NCBI RefSeq assembly: GCF_002930615.1
Contig: NZ_PSNX01000002.1
Span: forward strand, 62,001 to 126,000
DNA length: 64,000 bases
Reading direction: 5' to 3'
Source of the DNA: Caldimonas caldifontis
GTDB lineage: Bacteria > Pseudomonadota > Gammaproteobacteria > Burkholderiales > Burkholderiaceae_C
A model generated the notes under the pieces. It had not been told where the DNA came from. It did not search any database and was given only the letters and a program-made list of their open reading frames with translations. Below, in pieces: positions 38,768 to 45,937 of this stretch (position 1 is its first letter; each line of letters begins with the position of its first letter). Made by a program: the position numbers and the translations under genes.

Positions 38768-39838
38768 TCAGGCCGCAGGCCTGTTCCGGGCAGGCACTCT
38801 GGCGGCCAGGGCGTTGGTGTAACTGGCAGCCATGAGCGCTGCAATGTCGGGCTTCGGCCCCACGCCCTCCAACCCCTGGACCACCCGCCAGACGTTGCGC
38901 ACGGCCTCATCCGCCAGCAATCCGTCGGTGGAGTAGGCGCCGCGCACCCGAAAAAAGGTGGCCAGGTACAAGGCTCTGTCGCCCAGTGCGTGCGACGGCG
39001 GCACGGTGGCCACGATGTCGGAGAGTTCAGCCGTCTGCAGCCAACGCAAGGCACGCACCACGGCATTCGTCAGTCGTTGACAGACCGCCGTGCGCGCCTC
39101 GACGTAGCCCTGGGGGGCGAAGAGGCAGGTCGAGGGCAGCGGACCGTCGAACACATCGGCAGCCCCTCGCACCGTGCGGGCGTCGGCCAGCAGGCGCAGC
39201 TCGCCCCGCTGCTCCAGCTGAGTCATGGCCGGGTCCGTATGGCTCAGGGCCTGCACCCCGCCGCTGCGAAATGCAGCCAGGGCAGGCCCAGGCGAGGGTA
39301 ACTCCACCCAACTGACCTCCGCTGAACTCAGGCCGGCCTTGGCCAGCAGCGCCTGGGCCAGCAGGCGACTCAGCGAAGCCTGGCCCGCGACCCCGATGCG
39401 GCGACCCCGAAGCTGGGAGACATGCTCGAACACGGGGAATTCCTGGGTGGATACCCCCATGGCCACCATGGGGGCCCGCCCCGTCAGCACGAAGGCCTGC
39501 CAGGGCATGCCCCGAAGGCGCTGCATCACCACCTGAAGATAGGGGGCGGACACCACATCCACCCGTCGGCTGTCCAGGGCCTGGGTCGTCGCCGCATTCG
39601 TGCCCAGGCCCAGCAGGCGCACCTCCAGACCTTCGGAGGCAAAGTAGCCCAGCTGCCGTGCGACGGTCAGAGGCAGGTGGTAGAGGGACTCTTCACGCCC
39701 CAGGCCGATCGTGACACGCTCGCGCTCACGCCCACGGGCCACCGCCATGAAAGGTGCCGCCAGACCGGCCGATGCCGCCCCCACTCGCAGCAGCCAGCGC
39801 CGGCGAGTGATCGGAGGGACAGGCTTGAACGCATCCAT
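38768..39838 (-). CDS. Lone solute-binding protein with Tat-type signal (NMT1/SsuA-like)
   Basis: A 356-residue periplasmic-binding-protein-fold protein resembling the substrate-binding proteins of nitrate/sulfonate/taurine-type ABC transporters (REESLYHLPLTVARQLGYF, then AALDSRRVDVVSAPY-like segments). The N-terminus has a twin-arginine motif (TRRRWLLRVGA, Arg12-14) and a hydrophobic stretch, suggesting Tat export. No permease or ATPase gene adjoins it, so it either uses a distant transporter or serves as a binding or sensing protein. Ligand unknown. Its stop is directly next to the mltD stop (TGATCA). Confidence 0.8.
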   Translation of the reverse strand: MDAFKPVPPITRRRWLLRVGAASAGLAAPFMAVARGRERERVTIGLGREESLYHLPLTVARQLGYFASEGLEVRLLGLGTNAATTQALDSRRVDVVSAPYLQVVMQRLRGMPWQAFVLTGRAPMVAMGVSTQEFPVFEHVSQLRGRRIGVAGQASLSRLLAQALLAKAGLSSAEVSWVELPSPGPALAAFRSGGVQALSHTDPAMTQLEQRGELRLLADARTVRGAADVFDGPLPSTCLFAPQGYVEARTAVCQRLTNAVVRALRWLQTAELSDIVATVPPSHALGDRALYLATFFRVRGAYSTDGLLADEAVRNVWRVVQGLEGVGPKPDIAALMAASYTNALAARVPARNRPAA

Positions 39839-39921
39839 GCCTCCACCTTAGGCAAGCACGGCACCTCCTCCCATAGGGACGGGTCCTGTCAGGGAAAGTC
39901 CGCGGGGCTCAGGCGGCCATC

Positions 39922-40509
39922 TCAGCGCCGATCCACCAGCGCGTGGGCAATCGTGCCGAGATCGACGTACTCGAGTTCGCTGCCGGCAGGCACGCCCCGG
40001 GCGAGCCGGGTGACCACCACGCCACGGGACTTGAGCGTTTCGCTCAGCACATGCGCGGTGGCCTCGCCTTCTGCCGTGAAGTTCGTCGCCAGGATCACCT
40101 CCCGAACGCCCTCTTCGCCCGCCCTCGCATACAGGCGTGACAAGCCGATGTCATGCGGGCCAATACCATCCAGCGGGCTCAGCTTTCCCTGCAGCACGAA
40201 ATAGAGGCCCCGGTAACTCCCGGTGCGCTCGATGGCGGCCTGGTCAGCCGCCGTTTCCACCACGCACAGCAGGGCCGCGTCCCGCTCCGGGTCACGGCAG
40301 GTGGCGCAGATTTCGTCCTCGGTGAAGGTGTTGCAGCGCTGGCAGTGGCGCACGGCCGACATGGCCGTCTCGAGGGTCTGGGCAAGCAGCCGTGCACCGT
40401 CGCGGTCGTGCTGCAGCAGGTGATAGGCCATGCGCATGGCCGATTTCGGCCCCACCCCCGGCAGGCGACGCAAGGCCTCGACCAAGCCGTCGAGCGCACC
40501 GGGACTCAT
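39922..40509 (-). CDS. recR: Recombination mediator RecR
   Basis: Works with RecF and RecO to load RecA on gapped DNA. The 195-residue protein has the helix-hairpin-helix start ([16 protein letters not shown]), a four-cysteine zinc finger ([16 protein letters not shown]) and a Toprim domain ([15 protein letters not shown], then [12 protein letters not shown]). Length is typical. It lies 10 bases after ybaB and belongs to the dnaX-ybaB-recR operon found in most bacteria. Confidence 0.96.
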   Translation of the reverse strand: MSPGALDGLVEALRRLPGVGPKSAMRMAYHLLQHDRDGARLLAQTLETAMSAVRHCQRCNTFTEDEICATCRDPERDAALLCVVETAADQAAIERTGSYRGLYFVLQGKLSPLDGIGPHDIGLSRLYARAGEEGVREVILATNFTAEGEATAHVLSETLKSRGVVVTRLARGVPAGSELEYVDLGTIAHALVDRR

Positions 40510-40519
40510 GGCCGCCCCC

Positions 40520-40846
40520 TCAGAAGGGGAACTTCATGCCCGGCGGCATGGGCATGCCGGCCGTGAGCTTGCTCATCTTCTCCTGGCTCACCTCCTCGGC
40601 GCGGCGCACGGCGTCGTTGAAGGCCGCGGCCACCAGGTCCTCGAGCATGTCCTTGTCGTCGGCCAGCAGGCTGGGGTCCACCGTCACCCGGCGCACGTCG
40701 TGCTTGCAGGTCATCAGCACCTTCACCAGCCCCGCGCCGGACTGGCCTTCGACTTCCATCTGAGCGAGTTCCTCCTGGGCCTTGCGCAGGTTGTCCTGCA
40801 TGGCCTGAGCCTGCTTCATCAGGCCTGCGAGCTGTCCCTTCATCAT
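40520..40846 (-). CDS. ybaB: YbaB/EbfC nucleoid-associated protein
   Basis: Small dimeric DNA-binding protein, 108 residues, coating the nucleoid and in some species affecting gene expression. It begins [19 protein letters not shown] and has the conserved coiled segment and the [16 protein letters not shown] helix of the family. The C-terminal tail is Pro/Met-rich ([11 protein letters not shown]). It sits between dnaX and recR, the conserved context. The second Met could also be the start. Confidence 0.95.
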   Translation of the reverse strand: MMKGQLAGLMKQAQAMQDNLRKAQEELAQMEVEGQSGAGLVKVLMTCKHDVRRVTVDPSLLADDKDMLEDLVAAAFNDAVRRAEEVSQEKMSKLTAGMPMPPGMKFPF

Positions 40847-40871
40847 GGCGTGCTTCCTTTCCTTTGAATCT

Positions 40872-42671
40872 TCAGAGCGGCTTGATGGAGCCTGGCACGA
40901 CGCGCGCCGTGCTGAATTCGCTCATCAGGGCCTGGACATAGGGGTCGTTGAGTATGACGGCTTCGGCCTCCTGCTGGCGCCGGGCCTTGGCCGCGGCATC
41001 TCGGCGCGCCGGCGTGTCGTCGGTGGCGCCCACCAACACCTCCAGCCTCACCGGGTGGCCAAGCACCTCCGCCAGCGCCGCGGCGAGCCTCGCCTGGGCA
41101 TTGGCCGATGCCAGGGTCTCGCGCTCCACGCGCAATTGCCAGCGTGGCGGTTGGGCCGTGTCATCCACAGCCACGCACTGCGATTGCAGAGCCAGCTCAC
41201 GCACCAGAGCCGCCACCAGCTCACGTTCGATCATCTGCGCGGTCAGTGCCTGCCAGCGGTCTCCCAACGGCGTCGACTGCACGGACGGAATGACCGCTGG
41301 CTGAGGCTCGGCACGGCGCGGCGCTGCGGGCTGACGCTCCTCGGTGGGGTGCGGCGCAAGCGGCACATCATCGTCCCAGGGTGGGACATCGCCGCCTGCC
41401 GCGGCAGCCTCCGGAGCCGCCGGGCGCACCGCTTGCCGCGGCGGCACGGCTGCGGTCGCAGATTCCACGGCCGCGGGAGCCGCCGCCCTGTCCACCACAC
41501 GCGGGGCCATCCGCGTGGTGGCGGTCTGGCTGCGCTGCAGCGGCGCAGCGGGCGGCCGCGAACTGCCCGGGGTCAACGGGCGAAAGGCCAGCATGCGCAG
41601 CAGCGCCATCGTCAGCCCACCATATTCATCGGGTGCCAGGCCCAGTTCATTGCGACCCTGCAGCGCAATGCTGTAGAGCAGCTGGGTGTCTTCGGGCGGC
41701 AACGACTGTGCCAGTGCCTGCAGCATGGCCGCGTCCGGGTCGTCGGCCTGCGCCACCTCAGGCACCACCTGCAGCACCGCCAGTTCCTGCAGGATCGTGG
41801 CCATTTCCTCCAGGGCCCCGGCCGCGGCCAGGCCGCGCACGCGCATCTCGTCCACCGTGGCCAACAACGTGACCCCGTCGCCAGCAGCCAGCGCTTCGAG
41901 CAGCCGGACCACATGGCCCCGATCGACCGCGCCCAGCATCTGGCGCACACCAGCTTCGGACAGCGTGCCCGATCCGAAGGCAATGGCCTGGTCCGTCAGC
42001 GACAGCGCGTCACGCATCGACCCGCGCGCCGCGCGAGCCAGCAGGCGCAAAGCTCCCCGCTCCGCGCTGATCTGCTCGGCCGCCAGCACGTGCTGCAGGT
42101 GCTCCAGCACCGTCTCGGGCGCCATCGGGCGCAGGTTGAACTGCAGACACCGCGACAACACCGTGGGCGGCACCTTCTGAGGATCGGTCGTGGCCAGCAC
42201 GAACTTCAGGTACTCCGGCGGCTCTTCCAGCGTCTTCAACATGGCGTTGAAGGCATGGTTCGAGAGCATGTGCACTTCGTCGATCATGTAGACCTTGAAG
42301 CGCCCCACCACCGGCTTGTAGACCGCCTGGTCCAGCAGCTGCGAAATCTCGTCCACGCCCCGGTTGGAGGCGGCATCGAGTTCCACATAGTCGACGAAAC
42401 GTCCGGCATCGATGTCGGTGCAGGCCTGGCACACGCCGCACGGTGTGGCCGTCACCGTCCCCTGCCCATCGGGCCCCACGCAGTTGAGCGACTTCGCCAG
42501 GATGCGCGACACGGTCGTCTTGCCCACGCCGCGCGTGCCCGTGAACAGGTAGGCATGGTGCAGGCGCTGCTGCGTCAGCGCATTCGACAGGGCCTGCACC
42601 ACGTGCTCCTGGCCCACCATCTGCTCGAAGGTGCGCGGGCGGTATTTGCGGGCCAGGACGAGGTAACTCAT
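40872..42671 (-). CDS. dnaX: DNA polymerase III gamma/tau subunit
   Basis: Clamp-loader ATPase tying together the replisome. The 599-residue protein starts [18 protein letters not shown] and has Walker [15 protein letters not shown] and a zinc-binding cysteine group (TPCGVCQAC plus an earlier Cys). The sensor region with [20 protein letters not shown] follows. The C-terminal third is Ala/Pro-rich, then a tau-like domain ending in [12 protein letters not shown] saw no A-rich slippery site of the E. coli kind, so a shortened gamma form made by frameshifting is not supported. It heads dnaX-ybaB-recR. Confidence 0.95.
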   Translation of the reverse strand: MSYLVLARKYRPRTFEQMVGQEHVVQALSNALTQQRLHHAYLFTGTRGVGKTTVSRILAKSLNCVGPDGQGTVTATPCGVCQACTDIDAGRFVDYVELDAASNRGVDEISQLLDQAVYKPVVGRFKVYMIDEVHMLSNHAFNAMLKTLEEPPEYLKFVLATTDPQKVPPTVLSRCLQFNLRPMAPETVLEHLQHVLAAEQISAERGALRLLARAARGSMRDALSLTDQAIAFGSGTLSEAGVRQMLGAVDRGHVVRLLEALAAGDGVTLLATVDEMRVRGLAAAGALEEMATILQELAVLQVVPEVAQADDPDAAMLQALAQSLPPEDTQLLYSIALQGRNELGLAPDEYGGLTMALLRMLAFRPLTPGSSRPPAAPLQRSQTATTRMAPRVVDRAAAPAAVESATAAVPPRQAVRPAAPEAAAAGGDVPPWDDDVPLAPHPTEERQPAAPRRAEPQPAVIPSVQSTPLGDRWQALTAQMIERELVAALVRELALQSQCVAVDDTAQPPRWQLRVERETLASANAQARLAAALAEVLGHPVRLEVLVGATDDTPARRDAAAKARRQQEAEAVILNDPYVQALMSEFSTARVVPGSIKPL

Positions 42672-42715
42672 GGGGGGCGATTCTACGGGGCGGGCTGGTG
42701 CCCGCCGGAAGACCT

Positions 42716-43429
42716 TCAGTCGCCCGCCGGCGAAATGCGGAACTCGCGCACCGAGGGCATTCCCGTGAGCGTGGTGGCCAGACGCCCCAGACCATCCCCC
42801 TCCTGCGTACGCACCACCATCCGGTACTCGAACGCCGTGCCCTCGGCTTCGAGCCGGTAGTTCAGGTTGGCAATCGAAAAGCCGTGCTCATCCAGCAGCG
42901 CGCGCAACCGCCCCTCCGGCATCACCTCATCGCGAGCAAAGCGCACGAAGAAATGGGCATGCTGCCGCGTCGGCAAGCGCCCCTCGATCAGCCGGAACAA
43001 AGCCAGCACCCCCAGCGTGAGCACGGTCGCCAGACTGGCCGCAAAGAAGAAGCCCACACCGATCAGGATGCCGATCGCCGCCGTGATCCAGATCGACGCC
43101 GCGGTCGTCAGCCCGCGCACCGACAGGCCCTCCTTGAAGATCACCCCGGCGCCCAGAAAACCGATGCCCGTCATGATCCCCTGCGCCATGCGCGTCGGGT
43201 CGATCTGCGCCCTCGTGGCGCCAGGCCCGGCAAACCATTGCGCGTGATAGACCGTGATCAGCATCAGCAGGCTCGACGCCAGGCACACCAGCGTGTGGGT
43301 GCGAAACCCCGCCGGACGCCCGTGATAACTGCGCTCCAGCCCGATCAGGCCACCCGCCATCACCGCGCCCAGCAAATGGATGCTGATCTCTCGATAGACC
43401 ACGGGAACAAGCGCCAGCCACTCTTGCAT
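42716..43429 (-). CDS. MgtC/SapB-family membrane protein
   Basis: A 237-residue inner-membrane protein with about four or five N-terminal membrane segments and a soluble C-terminal domain. It has the family core HLLGAVMAGGLIGLERSYHG followed by GFRTHTLVCLASSLLML and IMTGIGFLGAGVIFKEG. MgtC proteins help survival at low magnesium or inside host cells in some pathogens. In free-living bacteria the role is less clear. It lies 44 bases upstream of dnaX on the same strand and divergent from the 4.5S RNA gene. Confidence 0.88.
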   Translation of the reverse strand: MQEWLALVPVVYREISIHLLGAVMAGGLIGLERSYHGRPAGFRTHTLVCLASSLLMLITVYHAQWFAGPGATRAQIDPTRMAQGIMTGIGFLGAGVIFKEGLSVRGLTTAASIWITAAIGILIGVGFFFAASLATVLTLGVLALFRLIEGRLPTRQHAHFFVRFARDEVMPEGRLRALLDEHGFSIANLNYRLEAEGTAFEYRMVVRTQEGDGLGRLATTLTGMPSVREFRISPAGD

Positions 43430-43492
43430 GCCCCATCATGCCCAGCAAACGTGCGCCATGTCCAGCGACAAACCCCGAACGCCCGCGTGGCC

Positions 43493-43498
43493 TACAAT
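43493..43498 (+). promoter_or_regulatory. Possible -10 box of the 4.5S RNA gene
   Basis: TACAAT (five of six to consensus) ends 7 bases before the first base of the predicted RNA, the right distance for transcription to begin there. The -35 region is weak. Confidence 0.45.
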
Positions 43499-43505
43499 AA
43501 CCATT

Positions 43506-43600
43506 GACGGGCCTCCCCGCATGGGAGCGTGGCCAACCGGGTCAGGTCGGGAACGAAGCAGCCCTAACCATCGCGAACAGTGCCGGGGTTAAGGCTCGTC
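43506..43600 (+). ncRNA. ffs: 4.5S RNA of the signal recognition particle (small bacterial type)
   Basis: RNA partner of Ffh, which targets membrane proteins to the Sec translocon. The ends GACGGGCCT (43506-43514) and AAGGCTCGTC (43591-43600) pair as the closing stem. The conserved apical domain is present as GGTCAGGTC, a GGAA tetraloop, then GAAGCAGCC. The tetraloop is closed by a G-C pair where E. coli has C-G. This compensating change keeps the stem and supports a real RNA. About 95 bases, like other proteobacterial forms. It lies near dnaX, as in many relatives. No T-run terminator follows directly. Confidence 0.92.
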
Positions 43601-43640
43601 ACCCCTCTCCTCGCCCTGCTCTCCTGAAGTCACCCTGTCT

Positions 43641-44621
43641 TCAGCGGTTGCTCTGCGCCCCAGCCGTCGCCTTCACGGCCGCAATCGCCTCTTCATCCCG
43701 AAACCCCGGCTCACGCCGCCAGGGGTCGTCGGGTTCGACGCGACACTCGTCTTCCACCCACTGCGGCCACTGTGGGATCTTGCTGGTGCGCATCACGATC
43801 CAGCGGAACAGGCTGATGGGCAAGAGAAATGGCTGAAAGAGAAGCTGCAGCAGCGGCAACCCTTTCATGCCACCAGTCAAACGCTCCCAACCAAAGAACC
43901 AACTTTCGCGTTGACGGTCAATGGCCGGCAGCATGATGAGCGGCGTTGGTTTGAGTGCTTCGAGTGCCGCACCCGGGCCTTCTTCCATGTAGAGGCGGAA
44001 GAACTCGAAAAACTGCCGAAGGTTCTGTCGCCCGGCTTCGCCTGCATCCACTAGGCTCAGGCCAATGGATTCCTTCACCGTGATGCCGTCTTTGTCCATC
44101 AGGTGACCCATTACGTTCAGGTCACCTCCGCCAAGGCCCACTTTGGTGTTGTAGATGGTCCAGTAAAGCTCATCCCATCCGGCCTTGAAAACGGTTCCAT
44201 TGCGCCGAAAGGCGTACACCTGACGGTTCTTGCGGTTGAATCGGATGGGATAGTGGGTGTAGGTGAATGCGTCAGAGACAAGAAACTTCGCCGACCACCA
44301 GAGAATGACAGCCCCCAGTAGCAGCAACGCGAGATTCTCCAGGTAGCCCTTGAAGAGCAATTCATACAAAGAGACGCAGATCAGGTAGATCATGAGTGCG
44401 GAAACCACCGCCCCCGCCATTGCCACGAATCCCCGCATCGAATACCACTTGTCCACGCACTCGGTGAAGGTGCTATTGAACTTGATGAGAGAAAGGTCAT
44501 AGAGAGCCTTGTCGCTGGCAGGCTTCTTGATGTCGAAGCGATGCTCGCGTTCGTAGTCATTGAGTCGCCTGTTTGTCGAGAAGCCTTTCGGTCCCATGCC
44601 ATACGCGCTAAAGGTGGACAT
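43641..44621 (-). CDS. DUF6708-type membrane protein, outermost gene of the T6SS block
   Basis: A 326-residue protein with two membrane segments near 64-89 and 95-115. A segment just after (YPIRFNRKNRQVYAFRR) is clearly related to VIFDRAHRKVYVM in the neighbouring protein. A hydrophobic stretch follows near the C-terminus. I assign both to the DUF6708 family, which is found beside T6SS effector genes; its function is not established. The ATG at 44621 has AGGAG eight bases upstream. My hand count of 44221-44400 gives about 52% G+C, against about 72% in a sampled clpV line, so this gene looks newly acquired. Immunity protein is a plausible guess. Confidence 0.65.
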   Translation of the reverse strand: MSTFSAYGMGPKGFSTNRRLNDYEREHRFDIKKPASDKALYDLSLIKFNSTFTECVDKWYSMRGFVAMAGAVVSALMIYLICVSLYELLFKGYLENLALLLLGAVILWWSAKFLVSDAFTYTHYPIRFNRKNRQVYAFRRNGTVFKAGWDELYWTIYNTKVGLGGGDLNVMGHLMDKDGITVKESIGLSLVDAGEAGRQNLRQFFEFFRLYMEEGPGAALEALKPTPLIMLPAIDRQRESWFFGWERLTGGMKGLPLLQLLFQPFLLPISLFRWIVMRTSKIPQWPQWVEDECRVEPDDPWRREPGFRDEEAIAAVKATAGAQSNR

Positions 44622-44734
44622 GGTGTGCACTCCTTACTTGGCAGATTTGCATACCGAACACCATCTGCTCGCGAACGCGTATGTCACTCGCCCACGGACT
44701 GCGGCAATCTCGCCCGAGGGATCCATATCAAGAC

Positions 44735-45937
44735 TCACCACCCCGCCCCTTTTCGCACCGGCTCTCCAATGGCCTGGCGCACTGCCTGCGGCCACTCGTA
44801 CACCCGCGAGGTGTGCGCCACCAGCCACAGGCCCGTGGCCAGGCCCCAGTTGATGGACAAGGGGATGTAGGGGGCGAGGAGAGCCATAAAGGCAATCGGG
44901 TTGCCATTCATCCTGATCCAGCCAGCAATGAAGAGAGCGAGGCCCGGAATACCAATCAAGTGATAGAACAACGTGATCCCCGGGTGCTCCTTCCACCACC
45001 AGCCATAGCGCGGCCCAAACGGGCCGGTGCGCCCGGCCGCCTGCCACCAGCTGGGCCGGTCGTCGCTGCGCTCGTCCAGCGGCTCGCTGGGGTGCGGCAG
45101 GTGCGGCCCGCGCTCTTCCATGAAGCGGCGGATGTGCTCCCACAGCGGGGCCACCATGGGCTCGGTCAGCGCCAGGCCCAGCGCCACCTGGAAGTGCCCG
45201 ATCAGGGTGGGGTCCTCAGCACTCCTGCGCACCGTAAAGGCCAGCCGGTGGATGCGCCGCGCACCCGTGCCCGGGTTGGGCGCCACTTCGGTGTGGTGCT
45301 CGGCTTGCACCAGCTCCCAGTCGTACGCGCACGCCTTCACCGGCCAGGGCTTGAGCAGCCCCCACAAGCCCGGGGCCACTTCGCGCTGCATCACGTACAC
45401 CTTGCGGTGAGCGCGATCGAAGATCACCGGCAGATCCCGCGGGCCGCCCCACAGCAGGCGTATCGGCGTGCCGACCATGTACAGAAGGAAGAGCAGGGAG
45501 AAGATGGCCATGAGCAAGCCACCGATGAAGAAGAACGCTTGATAGCCCAAGCCGTCGATCGAGTAGATGAAGGGCCAAGTCATTGCCCATGCGCCAATGG
45601 CTGCCCCCCCCCCACCCACCAGAAGGCCAATGGCCGCCTGGATCATGGGCATGCCTTCGAGCTCCTGGCGCATCGCCGTGAACTCGATGGCTTCGGGGTA
45701 GATGGCCTTGATCCAGCCGTAGGCCTGCGGTTGGGCCGCGGCTCTTTGCTGCTTGTCGTAGCGCCCCAGCGCCGGGCGCAGGCGCACGCCGCCGCGCTTC
45801 TTGACTTCTTCCACACTCGCGCTGCTGGCCGCCACCCGCTCGCCCGCCGCGTAGATGGGCAGCACGTGCTGGCCGTGCTCGTACAGCGGCTCCAGCACCC
45901 TGCGCTCGCCCAGGCCCGTGTCCACACTCTTGCTCAC
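44735..45937 (-). CDS. DUF6708-type membrane protein coupled to the effector
   Basis: A 400-residue protein with four likely membrane segments (about 99-121, 133-155, 322-342, 346-373) around a soluble middle part. It shares the IFDRAHRKVYVM-type motif (residues 172-183) with the next gene, but the two are otherwise quite different. The GTG start at 45937 overlaps the effector stop by 4 bases (GTGA), so the two are co-translated. That coupling, and the membrane location, fit an immunity protein against a membrane-damaging effector. An accessory or assembly role is also possible. G+C is high, like the rest of the cluster. Confidence 0.7.
   Translation of the reverse strand: MSKSVDTGLGERRVLEPLYEHGQHVLPIYAAGERVAASSASVEEVKKRGGVRLRPALGRYDKQQRAAAQPQAYGWIKAIYPEAIEFTAMRQELEGMPMIQAAIGLLVGGGGAAIGAWAMTWPFIYSIDGLGYQAFFFIGGLLMAIFSLLFLLYMVGTPIRLLWGGPRDLPVIFDRAHRKVYVMQREVAPGLWGLLKPWPVKACAYDWELVQAEHHTEVAPNPGTGARRIHRLAFTVRRSAEDPTLIGHFQVALGLALTEPMVAPLWEHIRRFMEERGPHLPHPSEPLDERSDDRPSWWQAAGRTGPFGPRYGWWWKEHPGITLFYHLIGIPGLALFIAGWIRMNGNPIAFMALLAPYIPLSINWGLATGLWLVAHTSRVYEWPQAVRQAIGEPVRKGAGW

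Noticed and set aside
40872-42671. Programmed frameshift in dnaX giving a short gamma form
   Set aside because: No A-AAA-AAG-like slippery run was found in the coding strand; G+C-rich dnaX genes often lack it.
43601-43640. A terminator or attachment repeat directly after the 4.5S RNA gene
   Set aside because: The sequence is C-rich with no hairpin plus T-run, and no second copy of the RNA 3' end was noticed in the window.
44634-44726. A 30-codon frame (MDPSGEIAAV...) between the two DUF6708 genes, ending at the ribosome-binding site of the second
   Set aside because: Too short to judge; no ribosome-binding site of its own and no recognisable motif. It could be a leader peptide but nothing supports that directly.
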